Positions 1-6,879 of a stretch of DNA of 10,723 bases are shown here, piece by piece. The position numbers were made by a program, and so were the translations under genes. Origin of the DNA: an uncultured bacterium (lineage in GTDB: Bacteria; Planctomycetota; UBA1135; GCA-002686595); contig CAJXRJ010000197.1 of NCBI GenBank assembly GCA_913058555.1, forward strand, positions 1 through 10,723, given 5' to 3'. Position 1 is the first letter of the stretch, and each line of letters opens with the position of its first letter. The notes below the pieces were generated by a model. It was given only the letters and a program-made list of their open reading frames with translations. It made no database searches and had not been told where the DNA came from.

Positions 1-48
1 CGAGATCATGCCTAGTCTCGTGGGCTCGGAGATGTGTATAAGAGACAG
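1..48 (+). other. Nextera (Tn5) sequencing adapter left on the contig end
   Basis: Not genomic. Bases 30-48 are the 19-base Tn5 mosaic end AGATGTGTATAAGAGACAG. Bases 15-29 are the Nextera read-2 linker GTCTCGTGGGCTCGG, bases 7-14 (CATGCCTA) occupy the i7 index position, and bases 1-6 (CGAGAT) are the end of the P7 primer. The order P7 end, index, linker, mosaic end is exactly the library structure. From memory, CATGCCTA is the N706 index as written in the adapter. Real sequence starts at base 49. Any reading frame that crosses base 48 is partly artificial. Confidence 0.98.
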
Positions 49-408
49 GCTGTTGCCCGCCCCCTTGAACCGGGAGCTCGGAAGAGATGCGCTACACGGG
101 GTACCCGGGGCCAGTTCGCTCGACCGAAGCGGGACCTCCACGGTGCACTCGCGATCACTGACGCGGAGAACGGTGCCCTCAACTGGACTGCGGCCGAGCG
201 GCAGGAACACGACCCGGTCCCCAGGTTCCAGCCCCGAGGAAGCGCCTCGATCGACACGGGCGACGGAGTCATCCTCCAAGGAGACGATGGACAGCACACG
301 CATCTTGATGACTCGATCAGGCGCACCTTGCTCGTCCTGGCGCGGTGCGGCAGCTGATGACCACGTCGAAAGCACCAACAGGCAGACGATTCTCAGCCAG
401 TTAGTCAC
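49..408 (-). CDS. Exported protein of unknown function, 3' end missing (contig edge)
   Basis: The third gene of the operon, visible for 120 codons before the adapter cuts it off. It starts at GTG (408-406), which overlaps the TGA of the upstream cytochrome as GTGA, and a GGGAGG Shine-Dalgarno sits 6 bases upstream (420-415). Residues 1-21 form a signal peptide: MTNWLR, a hydrophobic core, then SSAAA before PRQDEQ. Residues 32-95 form a small domain with VARVDRGASSGLEPGDRV near residues 49-66, followed by PVEGTVLRVSDREC. The pattern 'hydrophobic strand, D-x-G-A-x-x-G-L-x-x-G-D-x-V' resembles short beta-barrel domains such as the FlgT C-terminal domain seen in many envelope proteins. I do not recognise the whole protein. 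Its translational coupling suggests a periplasmic accessory or anchoring role for the cytochrome, which is inference. One cysteine is in the signal peptide and two more lie at about residues 88 and 105. Confidence 0.8.
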
Positions 409-2765
409 CGGTATCCTCCCCCGCGGGCGGCTGGATCGTGGCAATCCACACACTCTCGCCCGAGCGGCCGGTACCGAACCGCCGTCTCTCCGGTCACCGT
501 GGTTGCCTCCTTGTGGCAGGAGGCGCACTCGAGACGGGCGTGCTTGGCATCCAGGGGGAAGCGAGTCGCGGAATGGTCGAAGTGGATCCCGGCGAAACTC
601 GTCAGCGAGTCATGGCAATGTGAGCAGTCGTTCTTGGACGGGCCATCCTCGAACTGTCCAAGGTGCGGATCCGCGTGACACTCCACACACGTCGTCCCTG
701 CGGCATGCGCGGCCGTTCTCCCGAGCGCGTCAGGCGCCTGGGGCTCGTGGCAGCCAGAGCACTTGACGTCCCCATGTGCTCCTTCGAGGTGGAAGCCTGT
801 CGCCGCTCCATGGTCAAAGCCCTCCACCAGGTGGAACGAGGCTGCCACATGGCAAGAGTCACACGAGATGGGCCCGGTGCCTGCCGCGGCTGATCTGGAG
901 GAGTCGAAGTATCCCCCATGGGGGTCGACGTGGCACGTCGAGCAACGTTCCCGCTGCCCGGGGAATGCGGTGGCCACACTCCCGAGGCGCCGCGAGTGCC
1001 CATCGGGGGCAACGTGGCACATCGTGCACTGAGTCTGCGCATGGGCTCCCGATAGCGCGAACCCAGTTGAGGTTCCGTGATCGAAGCCCGGAACCGTATG
1101 GAACGAATCGGTGTTGTGGCAGGTAGCGCAAGTCAAGCTCTCCGCACCGGGACCGGCCGAGTCCACATCGCCGAAGAAGCCGCCGTGAGGGTCGTCGTGG
1201 CACGTCGAGCACTCGCCGGGCGGCCCCGGGAAGGCCGCCGCCCGGCTGCCCAAGCGCCACGGGTGCCCGGGAGGCTTGACATGGCATTGGGTGCATTCGG
1301 CCCTGGCGTGCGCGCCAGAAAGCTCGAATCCCGTGAACATGTCGTGGTTGAAGCCGCGAACCGAGAGGAAGGACTCGGTGGTGTGACAGGAGTCACAAGC
1401 GACCCCCTTGGAGGATTCGCCCCCGGCATCATGCCCCTCGAAGAAGCCGCCATGCGGGTCGTCGTGGCAAGTCGAACACTGATCACGCGGTCCAGGGAAG
1501 GCCACCGCCACGCTCCCAAGCCGGCGTGGGGCCCCCTCGGGGGCCCCATGACACCGGGTGCATTCGACCCTCGCGTGGGCACCGGAGAGCTTGAAGCCCG
1601 TGGACAGTTCGTGATCGAACCGGTTCGGCAGGATCGTCTGGAACGATGAGGTGGTGTGGCAAGAGGCGCAGTGCCCCATGTCCAGCCCCAGCACGTTCAC
1701 CCCGGGACTCCCGGCCTTGATGGCCGGGCTGTGCGCCACATGTACGTTGACGTGGCACCTTGAACAGTCTTGCATGTCACGGCCGGGATAGCGGTCCTCG
1801 AATGCGAGGCTCGGGTCGTGGCATTCCGCACACGCAACTTCCCTGTGAGCCCCGTCGAGCGCCGCGCCGGAGGCCCCGTGGAGCGAGGCGCTGGCTTCCA
1901 TGTTCACGACCGCGAAGCCACCACTCATGGTCCCATGACAGATCACACAGTCCCTGTCGATGGCAGCGAGGAAACCGTCGCTATGGGAGGAGTCGTGACA
2001 GTCCACACAGCCCCGTGCCCGCGTGGGAGGTGCGGCAATGAGAGCCTCGACCGACCAGGGCGAGGAGGGAACGTGGCAGGCAACGCAACCGCGGGAGCCA
2101 TCCTCGACTTCGAGGGCATGGGGCCCTTCAAGGGGGAAGGTGGATGAGTGCTCGTAGAGCGGCGGATCGGAGAATGGTCCGCTCTGGGAGTGACATGCCC
2201 CACAGTCCTGTTGCATGCGGCCACCGTGGGGATCTTCGTGGCAGGAAACACAAGACGCCTCGAGTCCAATGAACCGCTTCTCGCCCGCCATCAAGTCCGT
2301 GACGTAGGCCTTCGGGTGGCAACTATCACAGGCTAGTTCGAGGTGCATGCCAAGGGGGCGGAAGTCGAGCCCTTCGTGGGTGTAGCCCTCGGTGCCCGCG
2401 AATCCCGCCCGCAGGAACGGCGTGTCCCCGACGAGTGGGCTGACTTTGCCGTGATGTTCCCCGTGGCAGCTCGCACACCCGCGGGAAACCGTGTCAGAGA
2501 GAGCCCCGTGCATGCCGGTGTGCCCGTCGATTTGCTCGGCGATCGCAGAGTGACACTCGAGGCATGCCTGGGACATGGACTCCGGACCGCGCCCCTCGCC
2601 GTGGCAGGCAACGCACCCTTTCAACCCGGCGAGATCGGGATGGTCCGCGTGAGCAGGATGCAGCGGTCCCGGCCCCGGGGCGGCCGCGTCACGGAGCACG
2701 AGCACTCCCACAAGACTGAGGCTCGCGACCCCAAACAAGATCCGTGCAGCGTGGGCGCCCTTCAT
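405..2765 (-). CDS. Exported 26-haem c-type cytochrome with tri-haem tandem repeats
   Basis: A 786-aa periplasmic or surface electron carrier. I count 26 canonical CXXCH haem c motifs, from CVACH at residue 51 to CVDCH at residue 772, and about 40 further histidines, enough for bis-His ligation. An N-terminal hydrophobic segment (residues 9-24) after MKGAHAAR is a signal peptide or membrane anchor. Residues 383-649 are three consecutive 89-residue units, each with three haems and three conserved extra histidines (F-D/N-H, GAH, DPHGG); degenerate units follow at 650-728 and from 729. CHDDPHGG-type motifs place it among cytochrome c3-like multihaem proteins. The start at 2765 is chosen because it makes an ATGA overlap with the upstream oxidoreductase, has GGAGGG 5 bases upstream and begins an export signal. 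A frame extension of 126 codons upstream lies inside the neighbouring gene and lacks protein character. Likely role (inference): accepts or donates electrons for the membrane flavocytochrome encoded just upstream. Confidence 0.95.
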   Translation of the reverse strand: MKGAHAARILFGVASLSLVGVLVLRDAAAPGPGPLHPAHADHPDLAGLKGCVACHGEGRGPESMSQACLECHSAIAEQIDGHTGMHGALSDTVSRGCASCHGEHHGKVSPLVGDTPFLRAGFAGTEGYTHEGLDFRPLGMHLELACDSCHPKAYVTDLMAGEKRFIGLEASCVSCHEDPHGGRMQQDCGACHSQSGPFSDPPLYEHSSTFPLEGPHALEVEDGSRGCVACHVPSSPWSVEALIAAPPTRARGCVDCHDSSHSDGFLAAIDRDCVICHGTMSGGFAVVNMEASASLHGASGAALDGAHREVACAECHDPSLAFEDRYPGRDMQDCSRCHVNVHVAHSPAIKAGSPGVNVLGLDMGHCASCHTTSSFQTILPNRFDHELSTGFKLSGAHARVECTRCHGAPEGAPRRLGSVAVAFPGPRDQCSTCHDDPHGGFFEGHDAGGESSKGVACDSCHTTESFLSVRGFNHDMFTGFELSGAHARAECTQCHVKPPGHPWRLGSRAAAFPGPPGECSTCHDDPHGGFFGDVDSAGPGAESLTCATCHNTDSFHTVPGFDHGTSTGFALSGAHAQTQCTMCHVAPDGHSRRLGSVATAFPGQRERCSTCHVDPHGGYFDSSRSAAAGTGPISCDSCHVAASFHLVEGFDHGAATGFHLEGAHGDVKCSGCHEPQAPDALGRTAAHAAGTTCVECHADPHLGQFEDGPSKNDCSHCHDSLTSFAGIHFDHSATRFPLDAKHARLECASCHKEATTVTGETAVRYRPLGRECVDCHDPAARGGGYR
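415..420 (-). promoter_or_regulatory. Shine-Dalgarno deciding the GTG start at 408
   Basis: On the minus strand this reads GGGAGG, 6 bases before the GTG start codon and inside the last codons of the cytochrome gene. Together with the GTGA overlap it fixes the start of the third operon gene, which would otherwise be missed because the frame lacks an early ATG. Confidence 0.7.
819..1619 (-). repeat. Three in-frame 267-bp tandem repeats (89-aa tri-haem units)
   Basis: Within the 26-haem cytochrome, units run 1619-1353, 1352-1086 and 1085-819 on the minus strand, each exactly 89 codons. Every unit follows F-D/N-H-x4-TGF-x-LSGAHA, CXXCH, RLGS, AFPG, CSTCH-x-DPHGG-(F/Y)F, a variable linker rich in G, A and S, then CXXCH-x3-SF. 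The fixed length and fixed haem positions show duplication of a tri-haem module. The sequences have diverged in the linker, so the copies are not very recent. A shorter fourth unit (79 codons) follows at 818-582. Confidence 0.93.
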
Positions 2766-4972
2766 TCGATCCCTCCAAACGACCCGAAGCGCAGTGCTGT
2801 CACCACGTGGATACCAAGGACGAGGACAAAGAGGAGCGCCACCCAGCGATGCAGGTACCTCCAGCCCGAGAGCATTCCGCGCAGCTCCTCGTAGCGCGCC
2901 GCGGCAAGTGCCGTCCGGTGAGCGCGATGCGCAAGATGAAGGACGTTGTCCACACGATGGGCCGGGACTCCGGCAGCGAGCCCTTCCGCACGCATGTTCT
3001 TGACCGCCTCGCGCAACCGTCGCTGAGAGGTCAGCGCCGCCAGAAGTCGCCGTTGAAGCGACCGTGACCAGTGCCCCTCGGCGATGAGCCGCGCGACCTC
3101 CCCCCGCACGCGATGGCGAAACTCCGGGTGATCCCCATCCCATTCTCCGTCAAGGCCGGCGAGCCGGGCCTGCACCTCCTCCAGAGCCAGCTCCCGGCCG
3201 TTGGCGGCCCGGGGGATGAATGCATACAGATACCTTCCAATGGCCCCCGTCGTGATCAGCACGCCCATGGCCATGATGGCGTGGCCACCGGCGGTGTCAC
3301 GGACCTGGAAACCTCCGTGGACCATCGCAAACAGGAACCCGGCGATGCCCGTCGCCACGTGGAGAGTCATCCAGTGCCGGAGTGAGCCGACCGATAGCGG
3401 GATGCGTCTCGAACGCCTGAGAAGGTACGCAAGGTTCGCCAGTACAGCGACCGTCGCTGCGATGCCTGCGGCCAGCCCCAGGCGGTGCGAAGGCCGCAGC
3501 ATCCCGTGGTCCGGGTGCTCGCTCCTCAGGTGGCTGGGGGCGTTGTAGTAGTTGCCATGCCAGAGGCTCCAGACAAGGATGAGCGCCGCCAGGGCGAGGG
3601 CCCAAACGAGGGCCTTGACGATTCCTGACCCGCTCTCGGTGGGTGCGGCGACGGCCTTGCGGTCAGCCGGGTCGAAGGAGATTCCACATTTCTCCAGTAG
3701 TGAGAACGGAGGGATCCCGCCCGCGAGGATGATGACGTGGTCGTTCGCGATACGAACGGGCCCGTCTTTCGTCGCCAGGACCGCGGTGTCCAGCTCGATC
3801 GATTCGACTTCCGATTCGAATCGGACGTCGATCGCGCCGTTCGCAATCGCCTCGATCACACGCGCCTCATTGCGTGCCTTGATTCGAAAGAACGCGTGCT
3901 TGCGGTAGGACAACGTCACTCGAGCGCCTGGCTGCGACGCCAGGCCAAGGGCCGCCTCGATCGCGCTATCCCCGCCACCGACGACCAGAACGCTCTGGCC
4001 CTGGAAGGCCTGTGCATCGATGAGGTTGTAGGTCACCTTGGAGAGGCTCTCACCGGGAACACCGAGACGTCGCGGAGTGCCGCGGCGTCCAAGGGCAAGG
4101 CAGACGTTCCTCGCGAGGTGCTGACCGGCGGTCGTTTGCACGACAAACGTCCCGTCGCCTTGCTGCGCGATGGACTCGAGGCGTTCGCCCGTCGCGATGG
4201 GAAGCGAATGCTCCCGGGCAACGTGTCCCCAGATCTCGATCAGCTCCTCCTTCAGGTAAGTAGTGCGGCTCAGCTTGCCGTGGAGCGGGAGCTCGATCGG
4301 CTGGCTCATCACGAGCTTCTGCCGCGGGTAGTGCGCCACCGTCCCCCCCAGCGTGTCCTGTTCGATCGCCAGGCAGTCGAGACCGTGCTCCAGGGCGGAG
4401 AGAGAGCAAGCGAGACCGGCGGGCCCCGTCCCGACCACGAGCAGATCAAGAATGGAGCCGCCCTCTGCCGCCGAGTCTGCTCTTCGACGAGCCACCTCGC
4501 GGGCAACGGCTGTGCCCTGCGCAATTGCAGTGCGGACGAGTGCGAACCCGGTGACCTCTCCCGCCAGGAAGAGGCCCTCCATGTTGATCGCCTCGAAGTT
4601 GTCAGCGATCGCCGGAAGGTCGGTTCGTTCGCTGACGTCCCCCAGCGTGATCGCGATCGCGTCCACGGGGCAATCCTCGGCACAGCGGCCATGGCCGACG
4701 CAGCGCGCCCCGTGGACGACCCGCGCCTGGCCGTGAATGACGTCGAGGACACCCTCTTCCGGGCAAGCGCTCACGCAGAGCCCACAACCCATGCACCGGG
4801 TCAGATCCACATGCGGGTGCTGCAATCGGGCGTCGTGGCTGCCCCGGGAGCGGGCCTCTTCACGGTCCCGCACGCTCAGTGCCATCCGCGCTAGCTCCGC
4901 CCGACGCACGAGTGCGGCAGACACAACGAGCGCCAGAGCGCACACCAGAATGAGAGGGCCGATCCAGCTCAT
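2762..4972 (-). CDS. Membrane Fe-S flavoprotein fused to a bis-haem b domain (NAD(P)H:cytochrome oxidoreductase-like)
   Basis: A 736-aa transmembrane electron-transfer fusion. Residues 4-22 form an anchor followed by RR, placing what follows in the cytoplasm. Residues 58-110 are a two-cluster ferredoxin-like domain: C60-x2-C63-x2-C66-x3-C70-P, then C91-x2-H94-x2-C97-x3-C101-P, with His in place of the usual second Cys. Residues 175-435 are a thioredoxin-reductase-like FAD/NAD(P) domain: GTGPAG at 181-186 and GGGDSA at 332-337. No CxxC redox pair is seen in it. Five membrane helices follow at about 452-471, 499-518, 533-552, 564-586 and 705-727, with a cytoplasmic loop of ~118 residues before the last. 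H538/H552 and H708/H722 are each HX13H, the spacing used in bis-haem b proteins, with one haem near each membrane face. The start at 4972 has GGGAG 8 bases upstream. It is first in the operon and overlaps the 26-haem cytochrome by 4 bases. Electron donor, acceptor and direction are inferred, not shown. Confidence 0.92.
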   Translation of the reverse strand: MSWIGPLILVCALALVVSAALVRRAELARMALSVRDREEARSRGSHDARLQHPHVDLTRCMGCGLCVSACPEEGVLDVIHGQARVVHGARCVGHGRCAEDCPVDAIAITLGDVSERTDLPAIADNFEAINMEGLFLAGEVTGFALVRTAIAQGTAVAREVARRRADSAAEGGSILDLLVVGTGPAGLACSLSALEHGLDCLAIEQDTLGGTVAHYPRQKLVMSQPIELPLHGKLSRTTYLKEELIEIWGHVAREHSLPIATGERLESIAQQGDGTFVVQTTAGQHLARNVCLALGRRGTPRRLGVPGESLSKVTYNLIDAQAFQGQSVLVVGGGDSAIEAALGLASQPGARVTLSYRKHAFFRIKARNEARVIEAIANGAIDVRFESEVESIELDTAVLATKDGPVRIANDHVIILAGGIPPFSLLEKCGISFDPADRKAVAAPTESGSGIVKALVWALALAALILVWSLWHGNYYNAPSHLRSEHPDHGMLRPSHRLGLAAGIAATVAVLANLAYLLRRSRRIPLSVGSLRHWMTLHVATGIAGFLFAMVHGGFQVRDTAGGHAIMAMGVLITTGAIGRYLYAFIPRAANGRELALEEVQARLAGLDGEWDGDHPEFRHRVRGEVARLIAEGHWSRSLQRRLLAALTSQRRLREAVKNMRAEGLAAGVPAHRVDNVLHLAHRAHRTALAAARYEELRGMLSGWRYLHRWVALLFVLVLGIHVVTALRFGSFGGIE
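2771..2776 (-). promoter_or_regulatory. Shine-Dalgarno deciding the cytochrome start at 2765
   Basis: The minus strand reads GGAGGG, 5 bases before the ATG at 2765-2763. This ATG overlaps the TGA of the upstream gene as ATGA. The site supports the short 786-aa form over the longest open frame. Confidence 0.7.
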
Positions 4973-5462
4973 GAAATCAGCTCCCGCCGGCTACCTCGAG
5001 TGCTGGGGCAACTCACGATTATTGGTAGAGATGCATGGAATCTGGAGACTCTGCGATGGGGGACAAATGGCGCCACCGCAAGGGCCAAAGCCTCACCCAT
5101 TCCATGGCCGGGGCATCCTGGCCGTGACCATGGACTGCCGCCCCGGGCATCGGTTTGACGCCACCCAAAGGAGGCCATTGGCCGGCATCCGCATTCCCGG
5201 GCCTTGCGACGACATCCCTTGGTTCTGTGCATTGTCGATCTGGAGTCCACGATCCAAAAGTGGCGCACTGATGACGATGGAATCTCGCTCCCTTCATTTT
5301 GGGTGTTCCATGGGTGCTCCATGTGGCCCGGGTGGCGCAGGAGCAAGCCCCGTTCCAACGCGCCTTGCCAGGCTCATGGCACGCGGCGTAGCCGCCCGTT
5401 CCAGAATCTGGACGGCGAATCCAGAATCCAGCTCGGCCTCCCTGTGACGTGCGCTCCCTGTC

Positions 5463-5474
5463 AGAGCGCGCTCT
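5463..5474. promoter_or_regulatory. Perfect 12-bp palindrome, possible operator
   Basis: The sequence AGAGCGCGCTCT is a perfect inverted repeat with no spacer, in the long divergent intergenic region. It could be a binding site for a dimeric regulator. It could equally be chance in GC-rich DNA, and no second copy was seen nearby. Confidence 0.2.
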
Positions 5475-5717
5475 CGACCTTACTCTTCCGTGGCCAGGCC
5501 GAACCACCCTTGCGCGTGTTACCAACAACTCTTCCGTTCCCATGGGGTGCCCTTTGGGACGCAAGCGATGGCCCTACTTGACGTCGAGTTTCAATCTCAC
5601 CGCATCTCCACTGGATCCCGGCCCCGCGCCGGTCGGGGAACCACTGACACGGTGTTCTTCTAGAGTCTCGCACCAGCGCCCTCGGCACCAGAATGGCGGC
5701 AGTTCAGCACCACCTCG

Positions 5718-5723
5718 AGAGGA
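5718..5723 (+). promoter_or_regulatory. Shine-Dalgarno for the start at 5732
   Basis: AGAGGA lies 8 bases before the ATG at 5732, whose product begins with a clean signal peptide. It supports 5732 over the upstream in-frame ATGs at 5693 and 5723. Confidence 0.5.
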
Positions 5724-5731
5724 TGTCCGCC

Positions 5732-6052
5732 ATGAACCCGGTGACCCGTTTGTTCGCGCTCGTTCTGCTTGGGTCGAGTGCTGCTGCCCAGAACTCTTCG
5801 GGTGAATTGCTCACCAATCCCGGGGCCGAGTCGGGAACCATGGGCTGGACCGACGCCCTTGGTCACGGCTTCGAGCCCGTTCACTTATCGACGCTGCCTT
5901 ACGTCGGTGTAGTGGAGGGTAGCTGCGCCTTCTGGGCGGGGATGAACGGACCGGTTGGTGCCTACGTTCAGCATCGAGAGACCCAGGCCATGCCTGTTGT
6001 CGCGCGCAACTTTCGCTGCCCGATGCTGGCCCACCGGACAACGTTGGCATGA
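5732..6052 (+). pseudogene. 5' fragment of a broken secreted-protein gene (signal peptide plus N-terminal domain)
   Basis: The open part encodes MNPVTRLFALVLLGSSAAAQ, a clear Sec signal peptide ending in AAAQ, then NSSGELLTNPGAESG and a domain with W, F and G spacing like the N-terminal beta-sandwich of many secreted planctomycete proteins. Protein-like sequence is lost after about residue 85 (QHRETQ), and a TGA follows at 6050-6052. In the neighbouring frame the segment 6034-6081 reads NVGMTDAVEFVVDY, which looks like continuation of the same domain, then meets TGA at 6082; the third frame then offers LIESGKGTAGT. So at least two frame changes occur within 100 bases. The rest of the gene is probably the beta-helix and tail fragments at 6441-7569. 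Disruption in a polished Illumina contig favours a real pseudogene over read error, but assembly error remains possible. Confidence 0.65.
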
Positions 6053-6084
6053 CGGACGCCGTCGAGTTCGTCGTCGATTACTGA

Positions 6085-6440
6085 TCGAGTCCGGAAAGGG
6101 CACCGCAGGGACTTGATTCAGGTGGTGGGACAGTTGGGGGCCTGCGATCCCCGAACTTCCCGGGGAATTCGGTGAGCAGCCACGGCGCTGTTCGCCGTCA
6201 GGGAGTTCGCGGCGGCTCCCTCCTCCACTTCGCTTAGGCGAAGGGTCCCCCGCCCAACGTCGACAAGCTCAAGTCGGCACGCCATGGGGGGTGTCGGCTG
6301 CTCCTCGTTGAGCCCCAACACCACCCTTGCCGATCTCGCATCCCTGAGTCAGCATCGGACCACCCGCCGCACCTGAACGGCACAGCCCAGAGTCTAGATC
6401 GCCACATCCCTCATCCTACTGCGCTGCCCTGCACACGCCC
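6085..6440. other. Unassigned stretch inside the broken gene
   Basis: About 350 bases between the N-terminal fragment and the beta-helix fragment in which no frame gives recognisable protein on the plus strand. Bases 6121-6325 are bounded by imperfect inverted ends: GGTGGTG and TTGGGG at 6121-6139, and CCCCAA then CACCACC at 6313-6325. A 68-codon minus-strand frame (GTG 6324 to TGA 6118) spans the same segment, and a perfect 6-bp hairpin, CTTCGC-TTAG-GCGAAG, is at 6228-6243. It may be a small inserted element or simply decayed coding sequence. I do not recognise it. Confidence 0.35.
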
Positions 6441-6879
6441 TACATCCACCCAGCCACAAAACTCGCAGCTTGGAACTCTTATCCCCCGCGCAGGCTGACT
6501 CTCATCGGCATCGGTGGAGAGAGCGTTACGGTCATCGATGCAGCGAGATCTGGAACGGTCGTTCAGGTAATCAATGGCGCGATCGTCCAGATCGAGGGCG
6601 TGACGATTACAGGGGCCAGCAAATCAGGGGCTGTCACGGGTGGAGGGGACGACGTGGTGAGAATTGTCAATTGCACTGTGAGCGGCAACAGTCCCAGCGG
6701 TGTAGACATCGTAGCGACGGACATTTCAATCCGAAACACGACCATCGTCGACAACCCGCGCGACGGCATAGAGACCTCCGGCCAAGGGCCGCGAATCTCC
6801 AATTCTGTCATCGGCCGCAACGGGAGCGCGTCCAGCTCTTTTGAAGACGTCACCGGACCCGTCATCTCTGATGGGAAAC
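6441..6879 (+). pseudogene. Middle fragment of the broken gene: right-handed beta-helix
   Basis: Read in the frame of positions 6483 and 6600, this gives RRLTLIGIGGESVTVIDA, then VVQVINGAIVQIEGVTITGA, IVNCTVSGNS and ISIRNTTIVDN. These are successive short turns of the kind seen in right-handed parallel beta-helix (PbH1-type) surface proteins, where each turn is about 20-25 residues with N and G ladders. The frame is open from 6348 but has no ATG before 6600 and no signal peptide, so it is not a stand-alone gene. Around 6870-6882 the sensible reading moves to the next frame: VTGPVISDG in this frame, then NNFIGAFN in the other, equal to two missing bases or one extra base near the GGGAAA run. 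A plus-strand frame at 6470-6844 is a shadow of this one. Confidence 0.7.

Larger units (their letters stand above)
4973..5731. other. 759-base divergent spacer, no convincing gene
   Basis: Lies between the minus-strand electron-transfer operon and the plus-strand pseudogene, so it should carry the operon promoter. Open frames exist on the minus strand (5358-4969 and 5564-5019), but their translations are rich in scattered W, H, C, R and P with no hydrophobic core or motif, and I judge them non-coding. AT-rich bases around 5018-5030 are a possible place for a -10 element but no confident -35 pairs with them. The spacer also holds a 12-base perfect palindrome at 5463-5474. No tRNA, known riboswitch or transposase remnant was recognised. 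Confidence 0.6.

Noticed and set aside
8..766. 252-codon plus-strand frame and overlapping 104-codon minus-strand frame (326-12) at the left edge
   Set aside because: Both include translated adapter sequence and run antisense to, or out of frame with, the exported protein and cytochrome genes.
819..1619. Regularly spaced repeats as a CRISPR array
   Set aside because: The period is 267 bases, exactly 89 codons in frame, and the conserved parts encode haem-binding motifs, so these are coding repeats.
2766..3143. 126-codon N-terminal extension of the cytochrome frame
   Set aside because: It lies wholly inside the oxidoreductase gene, is rich in R, G and A without motifs, and hides the signal sequence that begins at 2765.
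3737..4894. 385-codon plus-strand open frame
   Set aside because: Antisense shadow of the flavoprotein gene. High GC content keeps it open; it shows no domain and no start signal.
4973..5100. c-di-GMP (GEMM-type) riboswitch upstream of the cytochrome operon
   Set aside because: A GGTAGCCGG string near the start codon recalls part of that class, but the other conserved segments and stems are absent.
4969..5564. Minus-strand frames 5358-4969 (129 codons) and 5564-5019 (181 codons)
   Set aside because: The ATGA contact with the operon is tempting, but the translations have scattered W, H, C and R, no hydrophobic core, no repeats and no known motif.
6470..6844. 124-codon plus-strand frame
   Set aside because: Rich in R, H and Q and out of frame with the clear beta-helix sequence covering the same bases.
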